From the NCBI GenBank assembly GCA_030220185.1, contig JASPKZ010007537.1, positions 235,001 through 299,000 on the forward strand: DNA of 64,000 bases, in the 5' to 3' direction. The DNA is from Diploptera punctata. Taxonomy: Eukaryota > Arthropoda > Insecta > Blattodea > Blaberidae. The position numbers were made by a program, and so were the translations under genes. This document shows positions 1-10,162 of this stretch, piece by piece; the first letter of the stretch is position 1, and each line of letters begins with the position of its first letter. Under the pieces are notes generated by a model that saw only the letters and a list, made by a program, of their open reading frames with translations, was not told the DNA's origin and made no database searches.

Positions 1-820
1 TTTTTTGTGATCTAGTAGTGTTAATCCTGCAGTCCTCCGAAGATATCTCATTTCAGCAGATCTAAGTCTCTGTATATCCTTCTGTTTCAACGTCCATACT
101 TCGCTACCATACAAAAGAGTTGGAAGAGCCAGTGTTTTATACACTTTCAGTCTTGAATGCTTTTGGACTAACTGTGGCTTGAAGATAGAATTTATTAACC
201 CTAAAATTCTTAAAAATTTAGATATTTTTGCATTTACATCCTTTTCTTCTTCATATGAGATATTGCATCCCAGATATGTAAAATTATTCACCTGCTCCAA
301 AATTGTATTGTCCAGTACAATTTTACTTCTGACAGGATCTACACCTTGAAATGCCATAATCTTTGTTTTTTTCTGTAGATATATTTAATCCATATTCTTC
401 TGTAATTTTGTTAAGTTCATACAGACCTTTCTGTAGATTATCTTCGGAATTTGCTATTATTATTTGGTCATCTGCAAACAATAGGGTGTTTTAATTTTCT
501 ATTTTCTGATATTCTTATTCCAAATTTATATGTTTTGTTTTCAGCAACATTATACTTCATTGATATAAATTGCAAAGAGTGGTTGGGGATAGGGGGCAGC
601 CTTGTCTCACACCACGATTTATAATTCCTTCTTCAGAAAATCTGTTATTTAATTTAATCTTTATGGTGTTGTCTTTGTAAATATTTTGTATGTTCTGCCG
701 AAGTAAATTTGGTATATTTCTGTCTTCCAATATATTTAAGAGTTTTGATCTCTTGACTGTGTCGAATGCTTTTTCAAAATCTATGAAAGCAAAATGTGTT
801 TCTAAGGAATTATAAGTGTG
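1..820 (-). mobile_element. RT family C non-LTR retrotransposon, cut by window edge
   Basis: Minus-strand reverse transcriptase of a non-LTR retrotransposon, broken by frameshifts. The 557-892 reading frame shows AFIDFEKAFDTVKR and GVRQGCPLSP, two conserved RT blocks. The catalytic FADD box lies near 465-480 in another frame, followed by the NSEDNLQ segment and the YLGC and LYGSEVW blocks. Frameshifts sit near 360-375 and 590. The 3' end lies beyond base 1. The same family at 53166-53869 is better preserved and shows what the missing end looks like. The 5' truncation point is about 820, after which sequence is unrelated. No endonuclease domain is visible. Confidence 0.85.
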
Positions 821-1034
821 CAAGTAAAATATCCAATCACATGAAAAATTAATTATATAAGAATAAAATAATCTCTTGATAGTACCTGTCATCCCACTTC
901 ATACTAACAATTCTCTAGACACTATACTCGTTGAGACTCCTTAATGTTTTATTTGTATGTTTTCCAATATCTGATGTCATTCGCGTTCAATTTGTATTTG
1001 AGGATATAAAGTTTTCTTTTCTCTTAACATAATA

Positions 1035-1597
1035 ACACTGGGCAACAAAAAAGAAACTTTTTTTTTTGTCTCAGAAAGAAAAATATGTGATTCTTATAGT
1101 ATTTTTCTCCTGAATTCAAATATTATATCGGTTTGTTCTCCATCACGCGAGGTTTCCGAGAGACAGGCATTTATAATTTCAAACACTAATATTTTCTACA
1201 TTCGTAACTGCACAATATTCGAACATTCGGACTCACCTAGAAAGTAAGAAAGCTCAGTGGAAGATTTTCTGCTATATTTCGTCCTGGGAGAGCATCCCTT
1301 ATTTGATGGTCCAAAAAAATAATCGGGCCGAGCCATGTATTAGGATTCCATGTGCCTATGATATCTCTTTTGCATAGCTGAAATCTCCCGAGTTAGCTCA
1401 TTTGGTTTTATTTTACAATGGACAAATGGACGAAAGAAAGTTCATTAAAAAATAATTATCTAAATTCATTAATTGAAATTTAAATAAAAACTGTGGGTGA
1501 TGGAGAAATTCCGAATACATATTTGAAAACACGATAAAAAAACTGCATTAAGTACAACTATTGGTACTCATGAGACAAAAATCATGTTGACCAGTGT
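1035..1597 (+). mobile_element. R1 non-autonomous TIR element, copy 1
   Basis: A 563-bp element whose ends are imperfect inverted repeats (CACTGGGCAACA at the left, TGTTGACCAGTG at the right), next to TA on both sides. It is one of four copies here (others at 4926, 6421 and 12651). About 1225-1400 is a decayed stretch matching the small frame at 5130-5354 in copy 2. The size, TIRs and lack of transposase suggest a MITE-like derivative of a cut-and-paste DNA transposon. Superfamily is not resolved: TSD could be TA or a three-base TWA. Confidence 0.65.
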
Positions 1598-1682
1598 TAT
1601 ATACGAGAAATTTAATTTAGTGGTATCTTGGCGCTTGTCTGTGTATTGTATCCCTCCTTATTTGGACATTTATTTATTATAA

Positions 1683-1690
1683 TTGTAACA

Positions 1691-1727
<37 letters not shown>

Positions 1728-1728
1728 G
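1683..1728. repeat. (TTA)n microsatellite
   Basis: A clean run of the trinucleotide ATT/TTA. Similar runs lie at 2395-2510, 3030-3098, 39772-39806, 40720-40772, 42610-42718, 43057-43103, 59295-59335 and 59715-59812, often at the edge of a retroposed copy. Confidence 0.9.
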
Positions 1729-1914
1729 TATTTTAAATAATAAGCTATGTTATGTGGTAATTTTTTTTTGTTGATTACCCTACAGTACACAGGACTAGTA
1801 ACTTATACATGACACTTTATATGTCATAATTTTCAATTTGAAAGATACTGTAATATTTTTGTACACTGTGTAAAGGACACTGGTAGATAGTATTTGATAC
1901 ACTTTTCATCGTTA

Positions 1915-1965
1915 AGTGAAAGTGAAGGCCTTATGACCTCAATTCTACCAGAATAATGAATCATT
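1915..1965 (+). repeat. Short retroposed 3' end with GGCCTTATGGCC-type hairpin
   Basis: About 50 bp matching, on the opposite strand, 35995-36050. The better copy at 35995 reads, on the minus strand, a short hairpin GGCC-TTAT-GGCC followed by TCTGCCAGAATAAATAAAG. Both look like very short 3' ends of one retroelement. The family is not recognised. Confidence 0.45.
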
Positions 1966-2011
1966 AATTATTATGATTATGATATTCATTGTTTTAGGAG
2001 TATCTAGCGTA

Positions 2012-2371
2012 TTAGGAGATGAGGAGGACCAGAGGACGGGGAGTAGGACCAGAGGAGGAGGAGTACGGAGAGGAAGAAGAACAAGAGGAGGATGAGGAGG
2101 AGGAGGAGGAGGAGGGAGTGAGGGGAGGAGCAGGAACAGAGAAGGGGAGGGAAGAACAGAGGAGGGAGGAGGAGGCGGGAAGAGACCAGAGGAGGGGCGA
2201 GGAGGACGGGATGAGGAGGAGGAGGAGGAGGAGGATAAGGAGGAAGAAACACCAGAGGAGGAGGAGGGAGAGAGGAAGACAGAGGAGGGGAGGAGGATGA
2301 TAGGCGAAGACAGATGCGGGGAGGAGGAGGAGGAGGGGAGGCGAGGAAGACCAGAGGAGGAGGAGGAGTGT
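2012..2371 (+). repeat. GGA-rich polypurine tract
   Basis: About 360 bp almost purely purine on the plus strand, built of degenerate GGA/GAGG units. The open frames on both strands here (Glu/Arg-rich on plus, Pro/Ser/Leu-rich on minus) arise from the simple repeat and are not genes. Confidence 0.9.
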
Positions 2372-2514
2372 TATTCGTATTAATACCATATTATATTATT
2401 ATTATTAATACCATTATTATTTATATGATTAATACCATTATTATTAATGAGTATTATTATTATTTATTATATATTATTATTATTATTTATTATTATTATT
2501 ATTATTATAAACAT

Positions 2515-2850
2515 AAAACTTATTTATACTTCATTGTATGGTGCGGAAACGTGGCATTAAGTAGTGAGCAAGCACATAAACTATTAGTGACAGATGAACT
2601 TTTGGAGGTGGGCTTCTATAAATTCAAGAAGTATGATAAGTAGATATACTAAAATCAGAGAAATAACGGATGTTCAAGATGATGTTAGTTATTGAAGAAA
2701 GAAGACTGAAATGGTTTGGCCACGTAAAGAGGATGTCAGATGCCAGGATACCTAAGATGATATTAAATTTTGAAGAGGAGTACAACAAAAGAAAGGGGAG
2801 ACCAAAAGAACAGTGGGTTCAAGGAGTGCATAGGAATACGGTATGCTGTC
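2515..2850 (+). mobile_element. RT family R, C-terminal fragment
   Basis: Decayed C-terminal part of a non-LTR retrotransposon ORF2. A frame near 2530 reads LYGAETW, the conserved post-RT block, and the frame at 2670-2894 reads LKWFGHVKRMSDARIPK then KRKGRPKEQWVQGV, the GHV-RM ... GRP-W signature found at the end of all RT families here. Stops and frame changes separate the pieces. No domain upstream of LYG is present, so the copy is strongly 5'-truncated. Confidence 0.7.
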
Positions 2851-2994
2851 GAGAGGATCAACAGAGAGTGATTCAGAGAATAGGGATTTTTTAGAATAGA
2901 ATAGATTTATTTAGCATTTGTGGAGGAGTAAAATTTACAGTGGGTTGTAGGAAAACTACTGAATTGTAGAGACATTTCTAATAAAGATTAAGCT

Positions 2995-3004
2995 TATTAT
3001 TATT

Positions 3005-3098
<94 letters not shown>
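2995..3098. repeat. (ATC)n then (ATT)n microsatellite
   Basis: A block of about 15 ATC units passes directly into about 20 ATT units, a compound microsatellite. It follows the family R fragment and may have grown from its simple-repeat tail. Confidence 0.85.
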
Positions 3099-3099
<1 letters not shown>

Positions 3100-3402
3100 A
3101 TATTTTGCTTATAGAACCCATAGGTCCAATTCTACATCACTAATGTCCTCCGCAGGTATCTAACCTGAACTAACTAAATACAATTAAAATCTCCGATAAC
3201 CAGTCTGCTAAGATGCAAACGAACATTATAGTCCAACCTATACCTAGAGTCTAGACCTTCTTAACGGTCTTTTCTCCAAGATTTCCAGTTACAAATCTGT
3301 CACCATTTGAAATTCCTGACTTTCCCAACTCAATAGGACGGCTATATGAAGGACCCTCTATTCTTCATTCCCATGCTTTGTTAGACCGAATATTCGTCTT
3401 AC

Positions 3403-3606
3403 TTACTCACTGGCTAATCGAACCCGTAGGTTCATGCCCGCGCGTACATAAGCTCTCCATACACCCCTATCCTGAGCTAATGCTTTCCAATCATTCCCTG
3501 TATAATCTACTTCCCTCAAATCATAGTTAATGTTATTCTCCCACCTCATTCTTGGCTACCAACTGGGCGTTTTCCTCAGGTTTTCCTACAAGGAGCTTAC
3601 AAGCAT
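3403..3606 (-). mobile_element. RT family A, 3' terminal fragment
   Basis: Minus-strand copy of the last ~200 bp of RT family A, coding the GRPRMRWENNINYDLREVDYT end of ORF2 with small indels and ending in the family's 3' tail of GTAA units (seen as TTACTTAC on plus). 5'-truncated near 3606. Confidence 0.75.
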
Positions 3607-3628
3607 GTTTAAAGAAAAAATAACATCA

Positions 3629-3870
3629 AAGGCCCAAACGGTTCCCGAAATCATATGACCATCGCAATCATCATCATTCATATTCACCTTAGATTAAGCT
3701 TAAGATTAGGAGCTCTCCTGACGCAACACTATCATCATCATCATCATATCATCGGGGCAACGTAACTCCGCCTTCCATGCGCCCCAACCTCAGAAGTGGG
3801 TTACAATTACGCAATTGCCAGGAGAGAACATCAGAAATGTCTGAGGGCAAAAACTGGGGGCATAAAAAAT
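3629..3870 (+). mobile_element. SINE A (tail type 1), 5'-truncated
   Basis: The tRNA-like head is missing; the body starts at AAGGCCCAAACGGT and continues through the type-1 tail (GGGGCAACGTAACTCCGCC, then the gene-like CAGAAGTGGGTTACAATTACG) to an A-rich end. It faces a complete minus-strand copy at 4045-4413 across an RT family C fragment. Confidence 0.8.
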
Positions 3871-3871
3871 T

Positions 3872-4040
3872 TCATTTGAAGAAGAAAATGATGTAAATGC
3901 AAAAATATCAACATTTTTAAGGATTTAAGGGTTAATAAATTCTATCTCCAAGCCACAGCTAGTCCAAAAACATTCAAGACTAAAAGTGTATAAAATACTG
4001 GCTGTTCCAACTGTTTTGTATGGTAGCGAAGTATGGACAT
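3872..4040 (+). mobile_element. RT family C internal fragment
   Basis: Plus-strand match to the part of family C that encodes FKPQLVQKHSRLKVYKTLA and LYGSEVWT. It lacks both the RT core and the 3' end and is enclosed by two SINE A copies in opposite orientation. Confidence 0.7.
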
Positions 4041-4044
4041 ATAT

Positions 4045-4413
4045 TTTTGCAAATGCCCCAGGTTGTCTTTCGATATTAATGGTGTTCTCTCCTAGCATGG
4101 CGTACTTGTAACCAACTTCTGAGGTTGGGGCGCCTGGAAGACGGGGTTGCGATGCCCTGATGATATGATGAGTGATGATAGTGTTGCGTCAGGATAGTCC
4201 TTAATCCTAAGCTTAATCTAAGATGAATATGAAAGAAGATGATTGCGATGGCCATATGATTTCGGGAACCGTTTGGGCCTTAAAGTTTTCCTGACATTTG
4301 TCTCACAGGTGAGGAAAAACCCCGATAAAAACCTCACCTAGAAAAACTGTCCCGACCGGGATCGAACCCGGACCCGCTGCATGACGAGGCAGCACGCTAC
4401 CTCGAGACCACAG
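4045..4413 (-). mobile_element. SINE A (tail type 1), near full length
   Basis: Reads on the minus strand from a tRNA-like head (TGGTCTCGAGGTAGCGTGCT as A-box region; GGTTCGATCCC as B box) through the body (GTGAGGTTTTTATCGGGG, CACCTGTGAGACAAATGTC) to the type-1 tail. The B box and the promoter spacing are those of a Pol III, tRNA-derived SINE. No coding capacity. Confidence 0.85.
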
Positions 4414-4699
4414 AAACCAATATTTCCACTAGGTAAACAAAGAAAAATAGTCGGATTTTCCGGGAATGTGATTTAAATCCGGGTCATACCGAATTGAATC
4501 TCCAATGCTATCGTTTGAGCCAAGTCACTCTGTATTTTAAACAATGTCCATTACTTTGATAAGAAATCGGGGCAGTAGTCCAAGACTTTTATTAAAGCGT
4601 AGAATTGTTCTGTGAAACGAGACTAACAGACCTTCAATTATTTATCAAATTGTTGCTCTTTCTAAGAAAATGTTTGATGTAACTTGATTTTGTTTTCAG

Positions 4700-4859
4700 C
4701 TTTCTTAAACGTTTAGAGAAATACTGAAATCGAAGGATTACAGATGGGTGCTCATGTGCAAACAGGAAAGTGAAATGTCACGTAACGTATATCGTTATCA
4801 GCTTAATGCTTACTTTATCATTTTTTTGATAAGCTTAGTCCTTGTATCCTCAGAAGCAG
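4700..4859 (+). CDS. Possible first coding exon with signal peptide
   Basis: A candidate host exon. It is preceded by a pyrimidine-rich acceptor (TTGTTTTCAG ending at 4699) and followed by a donor (CAG then GTAATT at 4860). An in-frame stop at 4706 makes the front part 5' UTR. ATGs lie at 4754 and 4775; the second has the better context. From 4775 the product starts MSRNVYRYQ and continues with a hydrophobic run AYFIIFLISLVLVSS and a likely signal-peptidase site after SEA. This looks like the first coding exon of a secreted protein or peptide precursor. No partner exon is visible, so it may be chance. Confidence 0.33.
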
Positions 4860-4925
4860 GTAATTGTAATGATACTCAAATAACACGTATATACATTTCT
4901 GGAAACACGTTTATAAAAATAATAT

Positions 4926-5460
4926 CATTGAGCAACAAAAAATAAACTTTTTTTGACTCAGAAAGAAAAATATATGATTCTGATAGTAATTTTTCTCCTG
5001 AATTCAGATATAATATCGGTTTATCTCCATCACGCAAGGTTTCCGAGAGACAGGCATTTATTATAATTTCAAAACACTTTAATATTTTCTACATTCGTAA
5101 CTACACAATATTCGAACATTCGAACTCACCTAGAAAGTAAGAAATGGTGATTTTCTGCTATATTTCGCCTGTGGAGCATCCCTCTTGATAGTCCAACAAT
5201 AATAGGCCAGCATACTAGGATTCCATTTGCCTTGATATCTGTTTACCATAGCTGAAATCTCTTGATGAAGGTGTTTCCGGTGCTCATCGCTCACTTCGCC
5301 AAGATTTTCCGGGAAGAAATCTAGGTTTATTAAAAAATAATTATTTAAATCCATTAATTGAAATAAAAAACTGTGGGCGATGGAGAAATTCCAAATACAG
5401 ATTTGAAAAAAAGGTTAAAAAAACTGCATCAAGTACAACTATTGGTGCTCATGAGACAAA
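4926..5460 (+). mobile_element. R1 non-autonomous TIR element, copy 2 (best coding relic)
   Basis: Same element as 1035-1597, with the right TIR lost where an RT family C stub inserted. The minus-strand frame 5130-5354 is open for 74 codons and contains LDFFPENLGEVSDEH, HQEISAMVNRYQGKWNPSML and YCWTIKRDAPQAKYSRK. I recall this module as the C-terminal end of predicted proteins repeated in many arthropod genomes, but I cannot name a function. The other three copies carry decayed versions, so the module was part of the element when it spread. Confidence 0.6.
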
Positions 5461-5473
5461 AATAATGTATATT

Positions 5474-5669
5474 CATCATCATCATCATAGTACATTCACG
5501 AATTTAGGCCATTTGTTGACCTGTTTCGGCCTCAAGAGAAACACCATCCAGAAGTCTTTAGAGTGGACGTCCTGGTCTTCTTCTTCCTGCAGGTTGATAT
5601 CTTAACATTAGTTTGGGTATTCTGTGATCTTCCATTCGATGAACATGTTGCATCCATCTTTACTTATAC
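5474..5669 (-). mobile_element. RT family C 3' stub with 13-bp TSD
   Basis: The last ~195 bp of family C on the minus strand: coding for HRIPKLM and GRRRPGRPLKRL, then the 3' UTR with the AGGTC ... GGCCT hairpin and a (TGA)n tail. It is flanked by a perfect 13-bp TSD, AATAATGTATATT at 5461-5473 and 5670-5682. It inserted into R1 copy 2. Confidence 0.9.
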
Positions 5670-5680
5670 AATAATGTATA

Positions 5681-5896
5681 TTAATTAAATAAAAATAAAA
5701 CGTAGTTTTATTTGATTTTTATATTTATTATAAGATAATTCAGTGACAGCTGTTTCGGTACACTGTACCTTCTTCAGACATGTTAACAAATAATTTAACA
5801 TGTCTGAAGAAGGTACAGTGTACCGAAACAGCTGTAACTGAATTATATAATAAATATGAAGATCAAATAAAACTACGTTTTATTTTTATTTAATTA
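5681..5896. repeat. Palindrome with hammerhead-ribozyme-like cores (H1)
   Basis: Two ~103-bp inverted arms (5681-5786 and 5794-5896) around a 7-bp centre. Plus-strand right arm: CTGAAGA at 5804-5810, a hairpin GGTAC-AGT-GTACC, then GAAACAGCTGT. The same core is mirrored on the minus strand of the left arm. This is the order of a hammerhead ribozyme: CUGANGA, helix II, GAAA, a very short self-complementary helix III, then U-H. Penelope-like elements carry such ribozymes in their terminal repeats. A single arm recurs at 60551-60655. Confidence 0.6.
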
Positions 5897-6099
5897 CTAA
5901 ATATGGATTTTCATCAAGTAAACACCAACTCAATTAATTATTTAAAAATAATGTTCACCCTTGTATCTTGCCGGCAATGGGTATCACCTTCTCCCTTACA
6001 CAAAATCTTGCACTACACCAGGTACCTAAACTGTGGCCCGCAAGTGACTGTTTTAATGTTTTTTTTCGGCTCGCCTCGATTGAAAATATATTTATATTA

Positions 6100-6300
6100 T
6101 TATTTATTTTATTTATTTAGCAGGTTTCAAAATGTTTCACATAATTTTCCTGCGCCCAATTAATCTACTGTCATTATCCTCCACATATGTCATTCCAATC
6201 TCCGTTGTCCAATCCTTTTCCACTCATGCTCTTCAAAACACCATCAATCCATGTTATTTTTGGCCGTTCTGTTCTTCTACCAACAATGAAATTGGAAAAT
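6100..6300 (-). mobile_element. RT family Q, C-terminal end
   Basis: On the minus strand a frame reads VGRRTERPKITWIDGVLKSM, SGKGLDNGDWNDICGG and then stops at 6174-6176. That is the terminal GR--RPK-TW domain of a non-LTR retrotransposon ORF2. The family is distinct from the others here and only this end is present. Confidence 0.6.
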
Positions 6301-6420
6301 ATATCCACAATTTAATTTTATAATGAAGGTTGTAACTTTGGAATCTCTTACCCCGAATTTTCCGAAACTGTCCTTAAACAAGCAGTAATAAGTACGTATC
6401 TGAAAAAAAATCCTATAATA

Positions 6421-6966
6421 ACACAGGTCAACATGATTTTTGTCTCACGAGTACCAATAGTTGTACTTAATGCAGTTTTTTATCGTGTTTTCAAATATGT
6501 ATTCAGAATTTCTCCATCACTCACAGTTTTTTTTATTCCAATTTCAATTAATAAATTTAAATAATTATTTTTTAATAAACATTTTTTTCGTCCATTTGTC
6601 CATTGTAAAATAAAACCTAATGAGCTAACTCAAATGGTTTTCAGCTATGGAAAAGATATATCAAGGCAAATGGAATCCTAATATGCTGGCTGATTATTGT
6701 TGGTCCATCAAGAGGGATGCTCCACAGGCGAAATATGGCAGAAAATAGTCATTTCTTACTTTCTAGGTGAGTCCGAATGTTCGAATATTGTGTAGTTACG
6801 TATGTAGAAAATATTGAAGTGTTTGAAATTAAAAATTCCTCTCTCGGAAACCTTGCGTAACGGGGAAAAACCGATATCATATTTGAATTCAGGAGAAAAA
6901 ATACTATCAGAATCACATATTTTTCTTTCTGAGACAAAAAAAAGTTTATTTTTTGTTTCTCAGTGT
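6421..6966 (-). mobile_element. R1 non-autonomous TIR element, copy 3
   Basis: A 546-bp copy in the opposite orientation, with TA on both sides and ends ACACAGGTCAACA and TTTCTCAGTGT. It keeps both termini, so it and copy 1 define the element. The coding relic lies at about 6640-6760 on the plus strand with internal damage. Confidence 0.65.
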
Positions 6967-6967
6967 T

Positions 6968-7926
6968 ATATGTTGTGTTTCTGGAGAAATGGTTCGTTAT
7001 AATTTATCAGTGTTTTATTATAAATGAAAATGTACACTTATGTATTGTATTATTTTAACATTTTTATTTCCATTAATACAATACTACATCATCAGCTATT
7101 AATATGAATTGGTAATATGTAAGAATTCAGCCAATAACAACATTAAGAAAAATAATATGATTGATTTAGCAATGGCAAGATCTATAGACCACGTGTTGGC
7201 CTGAGAGAGGTTGGACAATATAAGAAAAAGTCCCGCTGTTCAAATGAGTTTTACATAGCTGCGTATCACAAAAACTTACATCCTAACTCGTTTCTATAAA
7301 CGTTTCGGCTAAGCGTTGCGTAAATTGAAAATAGACACATCAACGCCATCTATCCGCCTACTGCAAAACCCGAAGCTTAGAAAGTACAGTGAGTGGTATC
7401 GGAACACACACGCACATACACACTTGCAATTATTTCCAGTTAATATACACTTTAAATAATTGTACCTAGCACATATCATGAACCATTTATGACAAAATAG
7501 GAAATTTTTTAAACATGAATCATAATTTTTAGGCTATTCTTGAAATATGGAGTGAATAACTCTCTAGAAAATTACAGGGTTCGAATTCGTAAGGTTCGGA
7601 TTAAATACCTGATACTAATCAATCTTAAAAATCGACTTTTTTTCAGGATTTCCCCTTGTCCCTAAGGAAAAATAAAAACTGCAATATCATCTACTCTTAA
7701 CAAGTTTATCTATTCTATTAAGAGTAGACGATATGTTGTCCTCGGAGACAATCTGCGACTATGCTGTTCACACCCCATGCGTTTTCCTTCGCATCTTGCC
7801 TAAATATATACACATACAGTATTATCCATACGTACAATCCTCTGGCTTTCGAAGGGCAATGACCGTTTTGTTTAGTCCCCGTGAAGGAACAAGATTTAAA
7901 CCGAAAGATTACAAAGATATATAGCT
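6968..7926. other. No assignable gene; small hairpin
   Basis: No gene or known repeat is recognised across this stretch. The one structural item is an imperfect hairpin with 17-bp arms at 7683-7699 and 7717-7733 (arm TTAAGAGTAGACGATAT). Short open frames here have no recognisable motif. Confidence 0.4.
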
Positions 7927-9225
7927 CGACCGAGAGGAGAGAGGACGAGAGAGACGGAAGGGAGAGAGAGAGAGAATGGGAGAGATTCAAGCGAGTTGAG
8001 AGAGGCTGAGGGAGAGCAAGAGAGAGAGAGAGAGATGGATGAGCCAGGGCCAACAGAAAGAGAATGGACTGAGAGAGGAAGAAAGAGAGAGAGAGGGGGG
8101 AAGTGACAGTATAGGGAGAGAGAGAGGAGAGAGAGAAGAGAGGGAGGAGAGAGAAAAGAGAGGGGAGAGAGAGCAGAGAGAGAGAGGAAAAAAGAGAAGG
8201 GCGCGAGAGAGAGAAAAAAGTAAGGAGAGAGAAAAATATAAGGAGACAGGAAAAGGAGAGGGAGAGAGCGAACAGAGAGGGAGACGATCAAGAGAAAAGA
8301 GACGGCACGATAGAGAGATAAGGCGAGCTAAGAAGGGAGGGAGGGAGAAAGAGAGAAGCGAAGGAGCAGAGAGGGAAAGAAAGAGAGAGAAGAGAAGAGA
8401 GAAGAGCCTCGGAGTGAAAGAGAGGAGAGAGAGGAAAGAGAGAGGGAGGATAAGAGAGAGAGAGAGAAAAGAGGAGTGTGAGATGACCGAGAGACGAGAA
8501 AAGAGGAGGGGGAGAGAGAAAAAAGAGTGAGGGGAGAGAAGAAAAAAGGAGAGTGGACGAGAGAGTGAGGAAAGAGAAGGGGAGAGAGGAAAAGACGAAG
8601 GAGAAAAGAAAAGAAAAAAAGAGGAGGGAGAGAGAGGGAGAGAAAAGAAGGAGAGATGGAAAAAGAGGAGAGAGAGAGAGGAAAAGAGAAGGAGGAAAAG
8701 AAAGAAAAAAAAGAGAGGAGGCGAGTCGCGGAGAGGATGAGAGAAAAAGAGAATGGAGAAAGAAAAAAAGAGAGGGAGAGAGAGGACGGGAGAGGAGAGA
8801 GGAAAAGACAGAGAGAGAAAGAAGAGAGAGAAAAGAAAGGAGAGAGTGGGGAAAAGAGACGAAGAGAGAGCGAGAGAAAAAGAGATAGGAGAAGGAAAAA
8901 AAGAGATGGAGTAGAGGTAGAGAGGAAAAGAGAGGGAGAGAGAGAGGAGGGAGACAGAGAAGAGAGTGAAAAGAGAGGGAGGAAAGAGAACAAAGAGAAG
9001 GAGAAAAGGAAAGAGAAAAAAAGAGAAGAGAAAGAGATGAGAGGGAGAGGAAAAGAAAAGAGAGGGAGAGAGAGAAAAGAGAGAAAGAGAGAGAAAAAAG
9101 AGAGGAAAATAGAGAGAAAGAGAGATAGAGGTGGAGAAAGAAAGGGAAAGAGAGAGAGAGGGAGAAGGAGAGAAAGAGATTAAAGAAAGAGAAAGGTAGA
9201 GGGAGGAGAGGAGAGACCCCGAGAG
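7927..9225 (+). repeat. 1.3-kb GA-type polypurine block
   Basis: About 1.3 kb almost wholly A and G on the plus strand, made of degenerate GAGAGA, GGAGA and GAAAAGAGAG units with no fixed long period. The complementary strand gives an apparent frame of over 400 codons (Ser/Leu/Phe), and the plus strand Glu/Arg/Lys frames; these are products of base composition. Mirror-symmetric purine tracts like this can adopt triplex (H-DNA) structure. Confidence 0.9.
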
Positions 9226-9689
9226 ATCGAAAATAGCAAGAAACACATTCAAAACGTTAACGCAATAGAATATTAAAATATGATCTATACAACTTGTACT
9301 TTGATTTTTTACGCCCACTCCCTATGGACACACAGCATCCTGGCATTCGTGTTTTTAAGGTTTGCTGAAAGTGCTGCTGACTGGCTTATGACGTGCGGGT
9401 TGGTAAACCAGGCCACTGGAATCTCGCCATATTTGGAAGCTTGAATGAAACACATACGTTGCACCGAATGCAAACAACCTGACCTTCGCTGCAGTTTTAA
9501 ATGGATATTTCTTCACTATCTTAATGCATATAATTCATTCACGTCTAAGCAGATAATGGTGCTACAGAATAATATTTGTTATTTTTTCCTCATTTTTATG
9601 ATGACTGAAATTTTCAATAACTGATTATAATTTCGATAATTAATTTTTATTTAGATATTCTCAGAAATATATAAAGAAATAAGATAATA

Positions 9690-9734
9690 AATAAATATAT
9701 ATATATATATGCCCACATTTCGCCATCACTTTTT

Positions 9735-9771
<37 letters not shown>

Positions 9772-10057
9772 CATCATCCGGTATCATGGCAGCTGCCGCC
9801 GTCTTCCAAAAACCAAACGTCTTTCCTCTCTGTCCATCCATTGATCTTCCTCCAATCCTCTAATATTCATAGCTGCTTCTATCCAAGTTTTCTTCGGTCT
9901 TCCTCTCTTCCTCCTTTCCATTGGGATCCATTCCATAACTATTTTAGGCAATCTTTGCTCTGGCATTCTTTTGACATGGCAATGCCACTGTAATCTTTTC
10001 TTTTCTATAATGTCTATAATGTCCGGCTCCTCTTCTACACCCATAATTCCCCTTATT

Positions 10058-10099
<42 letters not shown>

Positions 10100-10150
10100 G
10101 ATGCCTTATAGAATTGGTAAATTGTTTTAACTGAACATTTTAAAATTGAC
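9690..10150. repeat. AT-rich repeat X with (TA)n runs, copy 1
   Basis: An AT-rich repeat recognised by the segments GCCCACATTTCGCCATCACT before, and GAATTGGTAAATTGTTTTAA after, long TA runs. A second copy lies at 11850-12015. Family B RT sits inside copy 1. The biological nature of X is unknown. Confidence 0.5.
9771..10044 (-). mobile_element. RT family B, C-terminal fragment
   Basis: The minus-strand frame 9784-10044 reads IIEKKRLQWHCHVKRMPEQ, RKRGRPKKTWIEAAM, DQWMDREERRLVFGRRRQLP and ends in the 3' UTR CATGATACCGGATGATGATG. This is the end of a non-LTR ORF2, well preserved but heavily 5'-truncated, lying between TA runs of repeat X. Confidence 0.8.
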
Positions 10151-10162
10151 AATATTTTTTAT

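Noticed and set aside
2004..2389. Overlapping frames of 82-125 codons on both strands
   Set aside because: Translations of the GGA simple repeat.
7987..9318. A 443-codon open frame on the minus strand, and Glu/Arg-rich frames on plus
   Set aside because: They lie in the GA polypurine block; composition alone keeps them open. No domain or codon structure.
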